Source of the DNA: Stenotrophomonas lactitubi
Lineage (GTDB): Bacteria > Pseudomonadota > Gammaproteobacteria > Xanthomonadales > Xanthomonadaceae
Assembly (NCBI RefSeq): GCF_002803515.1
Contig: NZ_PHQX01000001.1
Location: forward strand, 248,001 to 312,000
Reading direction: 5' to 3'
Length of the DNA: 64,000 bases
Of the stretch, positions 50,939-62,051 are shown in pieces; the first letter of the stretch is position 1; every line of letters begins with the position of its first letter. Under the pieces are notes generated by a model. It did no database searches. It was not told where the DNA came from and saw only the letters and a list, made by a program, of their open reading frames with translations. The position numbers and the translations under genes are program-made.

Positions 50939-51430
50939 ATGTCCCTCATCGCCACTTTCGACACCACCCAGGGCCCGATCAAGGTCGAGCTGTTCGCCGA
51001 CAAGGCGCCGCTGACGGTCGCCAACTTCGTGAACCTGGTCAAGCGCGGCTTCTATGATGGCCTGATCTTCCACCGCGTGATCCCCGATTTCATGATCCAG
51101 GGCGGTTGCCCGCAGGGTCGTGGCACCGGCGGCCCGGGCTACAAGTTCGAAGACGAGAAGAATGGTGTGAAGCACCAGATCGGCTCGCTGTCGATGGCCA
51201 ACGCCGGCCCGAACACCAATGGCAGCCAGTTCTTCATCACCCACATCAAGACCGATTGGCTGGACGGCAAGCACACCGTGTTCGGCCAGGTGCTGGAAGG
51301 CCAGGCGATCGTCGATTCGGTCAAGCAGGGCGACGTGATCCATTCGATCACCCTGGAAGGCGACACCGACGCTCTGCTCGCCGCCCAGGCTGAGCGCGTG
51401 GGTGAGTGGAACAAGCTCATTCCCGCCTGA
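50939..51430 (+). CDS. ppiB: Cytoplasmic peptidyl-prolyl isomerase (cyclophilin)
   Basis: The 163-aa protein lacks a signal peptide. The active-site segments [20 protein letters not shown] and [20 protein letters not shown] are intact, including the catalytic arginine after FH. AAGGA precedes the ATG. A strong terminator follows. Confidence 0.96.
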   Translation: MSLIATFDTTQGPIKVELFADKAPLTVANFVNLVKRGFYDGLIFHRVIPDFMIQGGCPQGRGTGGPGYKFEDEKNGVKHQIGSLSMANAGPNTNGSQFFITHIKTDWLDGKHTVFGQVLEGQAIVDSVKQGDVIHSITLEGDTDALLAAQAERVGEWNKLIPA

Positions 51431-52543
<1,113 letters not shown>

Positions 52544-52551
52544 TGCGGTCT

Positions 52552-52646
52552 GTGCCGGCAGCTTGCCGGCACGTTTTCCATCACGGTAGGTACCAACCGT
52601 TGTTGGTGCTTTTCCAGTGAGGTAGGTACCGACCGTTGGTCGGTAC
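52552..52646. repeat. Hairpin and two short SMAG-type repeats after mdh
   Basis: GTGCCGGCA/TGCCGGCAC (52552-52572) is followed by GGTAGGTACCAACCGTTGTT... (52585-52609) and GGTAGGTACCGACCGTTGGT... (52621-52646). The last two share the GGTAGGTACC head in the same orientation. Confidence 0.75.
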
Positions 52647-52650
52647 GCAG

Positions 52651-52680
52651 AAAACGGGGAAGCTTCGGCTTCCCCGTTTT
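52651..52680 (+). terminator. Terminator of mdh
   Basis: AAAACGGGGAAGC and GCTTCCCCGTTTT form a perfect 13-bp stem with a TTCG tetraloop ending in TTTT. The A-run on the other side makes it potentially bidirectional. Confidence 0.9.
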
Positions 52681-52702
52681 CGTTTGAGGGGCAAGGAAAC
52701 CG

Positions 52703-53317
52703 ATGATCCATCTGCATTACATCGACAACGCGCTGCTGGTGGCCGAGAAGCCTGCCGGCCTGCTGTCCGTGCCCGGCCGCTCGGCGGAGAACCAGGACTG
52801 CGTGGTCGCGCGGTTGCAGGCGGTGTATCCCGATGCGCTGACCGTGCATCGCCTGGACCAGGTCACCTCCGGCCTGCTGCTGCACGCGCGTGGCAAGGAC
52901 GTGCAGGTGGCGCTGTCGATGCAGTTCGAGAAGCGCGAGGTGTGCAAGCGCTACGAAGCCATCGTGCAGGGGCTGCTTGAAGGAGATGCGGGTGAAGTGG
53001 ATCTGCCGCTGATCGTCGATTGGCCGAACCGGCCGCGGCAGATGGTCGACCACGAACGCGGCAAGCCGGCACTGACCCGGTGGCGCGTGCTGGCGCGTGA
53101 CGTCGCGGCGCAACGCACGCGTGTTGAACTGGAGCCGGTCACCGGCCGCAGCCACCAGTTGCGCCTGCACATGGCCAGCCTCGGTCATCCCATCGTCGGC
53201 GACGTGCTGTACGGCGCGGACGCGGCGCAGCGCGTGCACCTGCATGCACGGGAGCTGCGGTTCACCCATCCGGTGACAGGCGAGGCGCTCGCGTTCGAGT
53301 CTGCGACTCCGTTCTAG
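52703..53317 (+). CDS. RluA-family rRNA/tRNA pseudouridine synthase
   Basis: The 204-aa protein carries the catalytic motif HRLDQVTSGLLL with Asp52, the KPAGLLSVPG opening and the RluA motif GRSHQLRLHMASLGHPIVGD. There is no S4 domain, as in E. coli RluA (23S U746 and tRNA U32); the exact target is inference. AAGGA precedes the ATG. Confidence 0.9.
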   Translation: MIHLHYIDNALLVAEKPAGLLSVPGRSAENQDCVVARLQAVYPDALTVHRLDQVTSGLLLHARGKDVQVALSMQFEKREVCKRYEAIVQGLLEGDAGEVDLPLIVDWPNRPRQMVDHERGKPALTRWRVLARDVAAQRTRVELEPVTGRSHQLRLHMASLGHPIVGDVLYGADAAQRVHLHARELRFTHPVTGEALAFESATPF

Positions 53318-53360
53318 AGAGTAGGTGTATCGGCAGGGCTGCGCCCTGCACCTGCCGAAG

Positions 53361-53378
53361 CAACAGCAACAGCAACAG
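53361..53378. repeat. CAACAG hexamer tract in copy B
   Basis: Three CAACAG units on the left arm. Copy A has CAACGT units on this arm and a CAACAACAG-like tract (as reverse complement) on its right arm. Confidence 0.8.
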
Positions 53379-53394
53379 CGGCATTCCTTGGGTT

Positions 53395-53496
53395 GGCGGG
53401 GCGGTGTCGGATTGCGGGGACGCCGCAAGTACGTCCCTGTAGGCTTGGCAGCCGCATCCATGCGGCTGACACCCCGCAATCCGACACCGCCCCGCC
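53395..53496 (+). repeat. 102-bp hairpin element, variant 1, copy B
   Basis: The 25-bp arms (53395-53419 and 53472-53496) pair perfectly. The interior holds ACGTCCCTGTAGGCTTGG and the hairpin CAGCCGCAT CC ATGCGGCTG, where the SMAG stem sequence differs from copy A but remains paired. Confidence 0.9.
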
Positions 53497-53667
53497 TTCG
53501 ACAGATTTCCGATGGCCGATGGGCCCACGCCATGCGTGGATGAATCTCCATCGGAATCGAATATTTCGATAAGTGATCGAAAAGCATCTACGCATGGCGT
53601 GGGTCTATGTGTCGACCGAGGTCGACAGCTACCAACAGCAGCCCAACAGCAGCGGGAAATTGTCGGA

Positions 53668-53769
53668 GGCGGGGTGGGTCCGGTTGCGGGGGCGTGAGCG
53701 CCATGGATGGCGCGACCGAGCCTACAGGGACGTATTCACGGCGTCCCCCGCAACCGGACCCGCCCCGCC
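53668..53769 (-). repeat. 102-bp hairpin element, variant 2, copy B (inverted)
   Basis: The 25-bp arms (53668-53692 and 53745-53769) pair with one T-G wobble. The interior read on the minus strand matches the variant 1 interior (ACGTCCCTGTAGGCTCGG...) with hairpin GCGCCAT CC ATGGCGC. Confidence 0.9.
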
Positions 53770-53789
53770 ATCCCTCAGTAGCCCAGCTT

Positions 53790-53817
53790 TTGACGTTGAC
53801 GTTGACGTTGACGTTGA
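53790..53817. repeat. TTGACG hexamer microsatellite
   Basis: The hexamer TTGACG is repeated 4.7 times without interruption in the right arm of composite copy B, close to its outer hairpin. Confidence 0.9.
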
Positions 53818-53938
53818 TTCTGCAGGTGCAGGGCTGCAAGCCCTGCAGAACAAACCCCACCCCCTACCAAGGTAGGGCGGCCCGCGCGCCAGCGCCGGAC
53901 TATGCTCGAACCATGACTTTGTCTGGGAGGGCTGCGTC

Positions 53939-55819
53939 ATGAACTACGAGGAAACCTACCGCCGTTCGATCGACGAGCCGGAGGCATTCTGGGGCGAGGA
54001 GGCCAAGCGCATCCATTGGCACAAGCCGCCGCAACAGGTGCTCGACTACAGCAACCCGCCGTTCCGGCGCTGGTTCGTCGGTGGCGAAACCAATCTCTGC
54101 TACAACGCCGTCGACCGGCATCTGGCCGACCGCCCGGACCAGCTCGCGCTGGTCGCCATCTCCACCGAAACCAACAGCACCCGCGAAGTCACCTATCGCC
54201 AGCTGTATCGCGAAGTGAACGACTTCGCCGCCGTGCTGAAACATCTTGGTGTCGGCCACGGTGATCGCGTGGTGATCTACATGCCGAACATGGCCGAAGC
54301 CGTGTTCGCCATGCTTGCCTGTGCACGTATCGGTGCGGTGCACTCGGTGGTGTTCGGTGGTTTCGCCGCACACAACCTCGCGCTGCGCATCGACGATGCC
54401 AAGCCGAAGCTGCTGATCGCTGCAGATGCCGGCATGCGTGGCGGCAAGCTCATTCCGTACAAGGCGATGGTCGATGCCGCCTGCGCCGAAGCCAGCAATC
54501 CGCCGCCGCACGTGCTGATCGTTTCGCGCGGGCTGGACCCGGCCGAGCCACGCATCGAAGGGCGTGATGTCGAGTACGCCAGCCTGCGTGCGCAGATCGG
54601 GCAGACCGATGTGCCGGTGCAATGGCTGGAATCGAGCGAGCCCAGCTACCTGCTGTACACCTCCGGCACCACCGGCAAGCCGAAGGGCGTGCAGCGCGAT
54701 GTCGGTGGCTATGCGGTGGCGATGGCGCAGTCGATGCAGACCGTGTTCGACTGCAAGCCGGGGCAGGTGATGTTCTCCACCTCCGACGTCGGCTGGGCCG
54801 TGGGCCATTCCTACAACGTGTATGGCCCGTTGATCGGCGGCTGCACCTCGCTGCTGTATGAAGGGCTGCCGACCAACCCGGATCCGGGTATCTGGTGGGC
54901 GCTGTGCGAGCAGTACAACGTACGCACGATGTTCTCGTCGCCGACGGCGATCCGCGTGCTGAAGAAGCACGATGCCGATTTCATCCACCGGCACGACCTG
55001 GATGCGCTGAAGTATCTGTTCCTGGCCGGCGAGCCGCTGGACGAACCAACCGCACACTGGATCAGTGACGCGCTGGGCAAGCCGATCATCGACAACTACT
55101 GGCAGACCGAAACCGGGTGGCCGGCATTGACCCTGCTGCCTGGGCTGGACATGAAACCGGTGCGTTTCGGCTCACCGGGTTTCCCCAATCTCGGCTACCG
55201 GATGAAGGTGATCGACGAGAACACCGGTGAAGAAGTGGCTGCGGGGCAGAAGGGTGTGCTGGTGATGACGCCGCCGTTGCCGCCGGGCTGCATGAGCACG
55301 GTCTGGAATGACGACAGCCGCTTCCTGCAGAGTTACTTCAGCCACTTCAAGGAACTGCTGTACAGCTCGCTGGACTGGGCCATCCGCGATGACGATGGCT
55401 ATACCTTCATCCTGGGCCGCACCGACGATGTGATCAACGTGGCCGGCCACCGCCTGGGCACGCGTGAGATCGAAGAGGCGATCTCCAGTCATCCGCGCGT
55501 GGCCGAGGCCGCAGTGATCGGGGTGAAGGACGAGTTGAAGGGGCAGGTGCCGCTGGTGTTCGTGACGCTCAAACAGGGCCTTGATGGCGAGGACCCGGCT
55601 GCGGTGGTGGCCGAGATGATGGCCACGGTGACCGCGTCGCTGGGGGCGGTGGCGCGGCCGGCGCATGTGCACGTGGTCAACGCGCTGCCCAAAACCCGTT
55701 CGGGCAAGCTGCTGCGGCGTTCGCTGCAGGCATTGGCCGAGCAGCGCGATCCCGGCGATCTGTCGACGCTGGACGACCCGGGCGCTCTGGAAGAGATCCG
55801 CCGCGCGCTGGGGCGTTGA
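53939..55819 (+). CDS. prpE: Propionate--CoA ligase (acyl-CoA synthetase, PrpE type)
   Basis: The 626-aa AMP-forming ligase activates propionate (or acetate). Motifs are the P-loop-like YLLYTSGTTGKPKGVQRDVG, NYWQTETGWP, LGRTDDVINVAGHRLGTREI and the acyl-adenylate lysine in KTRSGKLLRRS. VQRDVGGYAVA after the P-loop favours PrpE over acetyl-CoA synthetase. GGGAGG precedes the ATG. No methylcitrate-cycle genes are adjacent in this window. Confidence 0.9.
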   Translation: MNYEETYRRSIDEPEAFWGEEAKRIHWHKPPQQVLDYSNPPFRRWFVGGETNLCYNAVDRHLADRPDQLALVAISTETNSTREVTYRQLYREVNDFAAVLKHLGVGHGDRVVIYMPNMAEAVFAMLACARIGAVHSVVFGGFAAHNLALRIDDAKPKLLIAADAGMRGGKLIPYKAMVDAACAEASNPPPHVLIVSRGLDPAEPRIEGRDVEYASLRAQIGQTDVPVQWLESSEPSYLLYTSGTTGKPKGVQRDVGGYAVAMAQSMQTVFDCKPGQVMFSTSDVGWAVGHSYNVYGPLIGGCTSLLYEGLPTNPDPGIWWALCEQYNVRTMFSSPTAIRVLKKHDADFIHRHDLDALKYLFLAGEPLDEPTAHWISDALGKPIIDNYWQTETGWPALTLLPGLDMKPVRFGSPGFPNLGYRMKVIDENTGEEVAAGQKGVLVMTPPLPPGCMSTVWNDDSRFLQSYFSHFKELLYSSLDWAIRDDDGYTFILGRTDDVINVAGHRLGTREIEEAISSHPRVAEAAVIGVKDELKGQVPLVFVTLKQGLDGEDPAAVVAEMMATVTASLGAVARPAHVHVVNALPKTRSGKLLRRSLQALAEQRDPGDLSTLDDPGALEEIRRALGR

Positions 55820-55828
55820 CCCGGTCCT

Positions 55829-55895
55829 GTAGAGCCGAGCCCATGCTCGGCTGCCCGGGTCAGGTACACGCAGCCGAGCATGGGCTCGGCTCTAC
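55829..55895. repeat. SMAG dimer after prpE
   Basis: GTAGAGCCGAGCCCATGCTC... (55829-55852) and its inverse ending GGCTCTAC (55872-55895). The stem sequence is nearly the same as the dimer at 46634. Confidence 0.85.
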
Positions 55896-56011
55896 AGAGA
55901 TCCAGCGGTGCTGCAGCGCAGCTTCCTCGCCGCCACCGGTGCGCTAAGCTCGCCCCGGGGAGCGTGCCCGCAAGGGCACGCATGCGTATCGCATCGAGGG
56001 AAGGGGGAGCT

Positions 56012-56515
56012 ATGGCACTGCTGCATGCCAAGACGGCCGCTGGCCGCCAGGAGATCGAAGACCGCGCCCGGCGCCTGCCGGCGGCGCTGCGTTCGATCCT
56101 GTTGATGGTGGACGGTCAGCGCGATGAAAGCGAACTGCGCGGCTTGTTCGAAGGACTGCGCGCACCGCAGGATGCGCTGGAGCAGTTGGCCGCACTCGGC
56201 CTGATCGAAGTGGTCGGCGGCAGGGCCGAACCTGCCCCGCAGCGCGGACTCTGCAGCGGCCGCGAGCAGGATCCGGCGCTGTACCAGCAGTTGTACGATG
56301 CGATGAGCGATGCCGTGCGCCGCCATCTCGGCCTGAAAGGCTACTTCATGCAGTTGAAGATCGAGCGCTGTACCGACGCGGTCACCCTGGAACGGCTGTG
56401 CCCGGAAATGATCACCGCGATCGGCAAGGCGCGCAGCCCGGCGCTGGCACAGCGCTGGTGGCAGGAGGTCCAGGTGTTGCTGGCACCGGTCACCGCCGAG
56501 GTCGTGCCCGGCTGA
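56012..56515 (+). CDS. Conserved hypothetical protein, 167 aa
   Basis: Not recognised. It is soluble, without signal peptide or membrane helix. The N-terminal half (RRLPAALRSILLMVDGQRD, then ALEQLAALGLIEVVGG) looks like a small helical, winged-helix-like unit of the kind seen at the start of some signalling proteins. The rest is helical (RRHLGLKGYFMQLKIERC, MITAIGKARSPALAQRWW). A strong GGGGGAG precedes ATG 56012. It lies 46 bp upstream of a SUFU-domain gene on the same strand and may be cotranscribed. Confidence 0.7.
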   Translation: MALLHAKTAAGRQEIEDRARRLPAALRSILLMVDGQRDESELRGLFEGLRAPQDALEQLAALGLIEVVGGRAEPAPQRGLCSGREQDPALYQQLYDAMSDAVRRHLGLKGYFMQLKIERCTDAVTLERLCPEMITAIGKARSPALAQRWWQEVQVLLAPVTAEVVPG

Positions 56516-56561
56516 CACGCGGGGTAAAGTGGTCCGCTCTTTTTCCGCCCAGGAGCCCCGC

Positions 56562-57605
56562 ATGCAGGACGACACCGATACACCCGGTTGGGATGCGATC
56601 AATGCCGCACTGGCGCCGCTGTACGCCGGCCAGGAGCCGCGTCACTTCGGTACCGCATTGCCGTACACGCTGGGTGGCCAGGATCCGCTCGACGGCATCA
56701 GCGTGTACTGGGTGGAAGCACCGGTTCCGCATTGGCACTACGTCACCTACGGTCTGTCCGAACTGTATGCAAAAGAGAGCAGCGATGCGGCCACCAGTGG
56801 CTACGGCTTCGAGCTGACGTTCCGCCTGGCTGCGGACAAGGGTGAACATGCCGACAGCACGCCGCCTGCGTGGCCGATGAACCTGCTGCAGAATCTGGCG
56901 CGCTATGTGTTCAGCAGCGGCAATGTGTTCGAGGATGGACACCACCTCAACGCCAACGGCCCGATCGCGCTGGAGACCGATACCCATCTCTGCCACCTGG
57001 CGTTTGTGGCCGATCCGCAGTTGCCCGCGCGCGATACCGCCAATGGGCAGCTGCAGTTCCTGCAGGTGGTGGGGCTGACCGATGAGGAAATGGACGCGAT
57101 CAAGCGCTGGTCCACGCGCGGTGTGCTGCAGGTGCTCGAGCCGGCGATGCCGTTGTGGATCACCGATCTGCATCGCGGCAACCTGCTGGACGATCCGGCG
57201 CTGGCCGCGCAGGTGCAGGCCGGCAGCGAGCGTGAGGGATCCAGTACGGGCATGTTGTTCATCGAAACGCTGGACTGGCGGCAGACGGCGGGCATCACCA
57301 CGCTGGTGCTGGGGGCAGGGCAGGTCGGCAGCGTGGGTGAACTGCTGCCACTGCGCGTGCGCCACGGCAAGTCACTGACGCTGGTCAGCCGCGAACGGCA
57401 ATGGGAGTTCGTGCCTGCCACCGATGGCGCCGCCACGGTCGAGGGCGACAACGTGCGCTGGCTACTGGACGACGCGGCGTTGCAGGCCTGGCATGAAGTG
57501 CGGCCAGAACGCGGAACCTACACGGTGTCGAGCACGTTGCAGGTTGAAGTGGTGCCGACGTTCCTGCGCGATGCGAAGGGCGAAGTGATCCGCGAAATCG
57601 GCTGA
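56562..57605 (+). CDS. Suppressor-of-fused (SUFU) domain protein
   Basis: The 347-aa soluble protein has the SUFU features: APVPHWHYVTYGLSELY, GYGFELTFRLA, WPMNLLQNLARYVFSSGNVF, and FLQVVGLTDEEMDAIKRW. Bacterial SUFU proteins have been proposed as immunity proteins of polymorphic toxins, but no toxin gene is adjacent here. AGGAG precedes ATG 56562. Two GGGGTC-type palindromes follow the stop. Confidence 0.8.
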   Translation: MQDDTDTPGWDAINAALAPLYAGQEPRHFGTALPYTLGGQDPLDGISVYWVEAPVPHWHYVTYGLSELYAKESSDAATSGYGFELTFRLAADKGEHADSTPPAWPMNLLQNLARYVFSSGNVFEDGHHLNANGPIALETDTHLCHLAFVADPQLPARDTANGQLQFLQVVGLTDEEMDAIKRWSTRGVLQVLEPAMPLWITDLHRGNLLDDPALAAQVQAGSEREGSSTGMLFIETLDWRQTAGITTLVLGAGQVGSVGELLPLRVRHGKSLTLVSRERQWEFVPATDGAATVEGDNVRWLLDDAALQAWHEVRPERGTYTVSSTLQVEVVPTFLRDAKGEVIREIG

Positions 57606-57624
57606 CCGCGTCGATGGTACCGAT

Positions 57625-57663
57625 GGGGTCAGAGCCGCCTGCTGCGCAGACGGATCCGACCCC
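57625..57663. repeat. GGGGTC...GACCCC palindromic repeat, copy 2
   Basis: GGGGTCAGAGCCG ... CGGATCCGACCCC, 39 bp, with inner arms CCTGC/GCAGA-type. The outer arms and the A-C and G-A mismatches match copies 1 and 3. Confidence 0.75.
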
Positions 57664-57678
57664 GCCTCCCGGACCGAT

Positions 57679-57717
57679 GGGGTTAGAGCCGTTCGCGATG
57701 CGAACGGATCCGACCCC
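57679..57717. repeat. GGGGTC...GACCCC palindromic repeat, copy 3
   Basis: GGGGTTAGAGCCG ... CGGATCCGACCCC, 39 bp, inner arms CGTTCGC/GCGAACG with a GAT loop. It lies 15 bp after copy 2 in the same orientation, between convergent genes. Confidence 0.75.
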
Positions 57718-57724
57718 GGTTCCA

Positions 57725-58336
57725 TCAGGCCAGGCCTTCGGCCTTCAGCGCCGCCTGCACGCCCGCATCGGCGTCCATGCGCGCCTTGTAGGCGGCCAGG
57801 TTGTCCAAGCCCGACAGGTCGACCTTGGTGCCAGCGGCCCAGCGCAGGGTGATGTAGAAGTAGGGATCGGCGAAGCTGCGGAAGCCGGCCAGCCACGGCT
57901 TGTCGGCCAGCTGCTTGTCGGCGGTCTCGAACAGCGCGCGCAGGCGCTTGTGGGCAGCGGCGCGGATCGCGTCGTACTGCCCTTCATCGGCGATGAACTT
58001 GCCCGGCGAGAACAGCGGCGAGAACGCCGGGTGCACGTCGGAGTTGACGAAGGCCAGCCAGCGGGTGGCTTCAGCGCGCTGGCGCGGGCTGCCATCGCCG
58101 CCAAGACCGGCCTGCGGGTAGGTGTCGGCGATGTAGCCCATGATCGCTGCGTTCTGCAGCAGCACGAAGTCGCCATCGACGACCGCCGGTACGGCGCCGG
58201 CCGGATTGATCTTGAGGAATTCCGGACCCTTCAGGGTGTCCTTGTTCAGCAGTTCGACCTCGAACGGCTGGCCGGTCCACTGCAGGGCGATGTGGTCGGC
58301 GGTGGAACAGGCACCGGGCTTGCTGTACAGCTTCAT
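57725..58336 (-). CDS. Glutathione S-transferase, beta class-like
   Basis: The 203-aa protein has an N-terminal thioredoxin-like domain starting MKLYSKPGACSTADHIAL, with Cys10 as in bacterial beta-class enzymes and NPAGAVPAVVDGDFVLLQNA for glutathione binding. An all-helical C-terminal domain follows. GGAG precedes ATG 58336. Confidence 0.92.
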   Translation of the reverse strand: MKLYSKPGACSTADHIALQWTGQPFEVELLNKDTLKGPEFLKINPAGAVPAVVDGDFVLLQNAAIMGYIADTYPQAGLGGDGSPRQRAEATRWLAFVNSDVHPAFSPLFSPGKFIADEGQYDAIRAAAHKRLRALFETADKQLADKPWLAGFRSFADPYFYITLRWAAGTKVDLSGLDNLAAYKARMDADAGVQAALKAEGLA

Positions 58337-58422
58337 GGGAACTCCAGGCGGGGTGTGGCGGGAAACCCCCACTATCCCAGAGCCCACCGGCGCGCGGCAA
58401 CGCTGCCGCCGGCAACGGATCG

Positions 58423-58881
58423 TTACGACTGCCGGGGCTTGAGGTTCTGCACTTTGTAGAAGGTGTGATCGCCGATGGTGGCCACCTGGTAGGCGTTGCG
58501 CCAGTTCGGGCTGGCAATCGCCAGCGCAGCGAAGTGGCTGGCACCGGGCACGATCTCGCGGCGCTCGCCGGCCGGCAGCGCCCAGTTGCGCTCGGCGTCG
58601 AAGGCTACGTCCATCGCTTCACTCCAGGCCGCATCGTTGCCCAGCTGGGTGCCGGGGGAGACTATGGTGGGGGCGAACTGCTTGCGCGCGGTCACCACCT
58701 GGCACATCGAGTCGCCCCAGAGGCCGCTGTCGAGGCGACGCAGAGCGACCTCGGCCACGGCCTGCTGGCCACGCAGGGTCTGGTCGCGGGCTTCCAGGTA
58801 GACGGTGGTGCTCAAACACAATGAATCAGCGGCCGGCTGCGGCAACAACTGCGACAGCCAGAGAATCCAGGCCAGTTTCAT
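58423..58881 (-). CDS. SleB-like cell wall hydrolase
   Basis: The 152-aa protein has a short N-terminal signal (MKLAWILWLSQLLPQPAA) and a Hydrolase_2/SleB domain: LCLSTTVYLEARDQTLRGQQ with likely catalytic Glu30, VAEVALRRL, and ARKQFAPT. SleB-type enzymes are lytic glycosidases of peptidoglycan. AAGGAG precedes ATG 58881. Confidence 0.82.
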   Translation of the reverse strand: MKLAWILWLSQLLPQPAADSLCLSTTVYLEARDQTLRGQQAVAEVALRRLDSGLWGDSMCQVVTARKQFAPTIVSPGTQLGNDAAWSEAMDVAFDAERNWALPAGERREIVPGASHFAALAIASPNWRNAYQVATIGDHTFYKVQNLKPRQS

Positions 58882-59180
58882 ATAACTCCTTGCTCCGTGT
58901 GGGACGCACCTGGCGGTTCCGGCAGCGCAGGCTGCTGGAGGCGGGGTACGACTTGGCGTCATGGGGAGGCGGCCATCGGGGCTGCCCCGTGGGCGGCCCC
59001 AAGAACACGATCGTGGATCGATCGGCGGGGTCCGCACCGGCTCACCGGAAACTGGCTGGTGAGCGGAAAGATGGCGCAAGGTAGGGGGGCATTGCCGAAC
59101 GCATCCTGAATCGTCCCGCTTGACATTCAGCTTGGGGGCCGGTGACGGAAATCACATTCCGGCCCCCATTCAGATTTTGA
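58882..59180. other. Gap between sleB-like gene and fadH
   Basis: No gene was identified in these 299 bp. An inverted repeat GGGGGCCGG/CCGGCCCCC (59134-59167) with a 16-nt loop lies 14 bp beyond the fadH stop and is the likely fadH 3' hairpin, although no T-run follows on the minus strand. Confidence 0.5.
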
Positions 59181-61316
<2,136 letters not shown>

Positions 61317-61946
61317 TCAGGGCGACTGAGGTTGTCGGCCAGCGTCCGGCACTACCGGTGCGCGGCCGATCCCGAACCAGCCGAGGGTGATCCCGCACAG
61401 CGGCCCGATCAGCAGTGCGAAGGCGAGCGTGCCGACGCCGACGTTGCCACCCAGCCACCAGCCCAGCAGCAGCACGCTGCCTTCAATCAGGCTCCGCACC
61501 TTCCAGATCGGCCAGCCGGTGCGCGCGTGCAGGCCGGTCATCAGGCCATCGCGCGGCCCAGGGCCCAGCTTCGCGCCGATGTACAGGCCGGTGGCCAGCG
61601 CCACCAGCAGCATGCCGGCGCAGAACATCGCCACCTGCCAGCCGAGGCCGACGGCCGGGGGCAGCAGCCACAGCCCGAACTGGGCCGAGGGGCCGATCAG
61701 CATCACGTTGAGCACGGTGCCGACGCCGGGCTTCTGTCGCAGCGGCCACCACAGCAGCAGTACCAGCGCGCCGATCACGTTGGTGGCCAGGCCGAACGAC
61801 AACGGGGTCTGTGCCGCAATGCCCTGCGACAGCACATCCCACGGCGCGACACCGATCGCGGCGCGGATCATCAACGAGGCGCCGAAGCCATAGAGGAACA
61901 GGCCGATGATCAGTTGCAGCAGGCGCAGGGGCAGGGCGGTGGGCAT
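61317..61946 (-). CDS. YczE/YitT-like integral membrane protein
   Basis: The 209-aa protein has about five membrane helices. GFGASLMIRAAIGVAPWDVL, NVMLIGPSAQFGLWLL and YIGAKLGPGPRDGLMTGLHA are characteristic of the YczE/YyaS/YitT group, of unknown function. The last residues, VVPDAGRQPQSP, are encoded by a SMAG repeat and the bases after it, and are unlike the rest of the protein. Confidence 0.85.
   Translation of the reverse strand: MPTALPLRLLQLIIGLFLYGFGASLMIRAAIGVAPWDVLSQGIAAQTPLSFGLATNVIGALVLLLWWPLRQKPGVGTVLNVMLIGPSAQFGLWLLPPAVGLGWQVAMFCAGMLLVALATGLYIGAKLGPGPRDGLMTGLHARTGWPIWKVRSLIEGSVLLLGWWLGGNVGVGTLAFALLIGPLCGITLGWFGIGRAPVVPDAGRQPQSP
61334..61356. repeat. SMAG monomer inside a coding end
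   Basis: On the minus strand GGTAGTGCCGGACGCTGGCC is a SMAG that forms the last codons of the membrane-protein gene 61317-61946. A related inverted copy (GCGCCGGCCGTTGGCCGAC) lies just beyond, near 61286-61306. Confidence 0.75.
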
Positions 61947-62051
61947 GACAGGCTCAGGGCAGGGGAATCTGTTTCCACCCTATCCCCGAAACGGGCTGTT
62001 CAATAGATACAGATGTCGGCCAATCCACCGCGACAGGCTGGGGATCGTGAA

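Larger units (their letters stand above)
53332..53847. repeat. Composite palindromic element, copy B (516 bp)
   Basis: This fills most of the 621-bp gap between the RluA-type gene and prpE. It has the same parts, order and size as copy A at 44892: outer GGCAGGGC... hairpins, hexamer tracts, an inverted pair of 102-bp elements with CTTCGACAGAT-like flanks pointing inward, and a centre with SMAG-like hairpins and the ATCGAATATTTCGAT palindrome. No gene is seen. Confidence 0.85.

Noticed and set aside
53318..53938. Short reading frames across the composite repeat copy B
   Set aside because: They cross palindromes and the hexamer tract, lack ribosome sites, and similar frames appear in the opposite arms. 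They are repeat artefacts.
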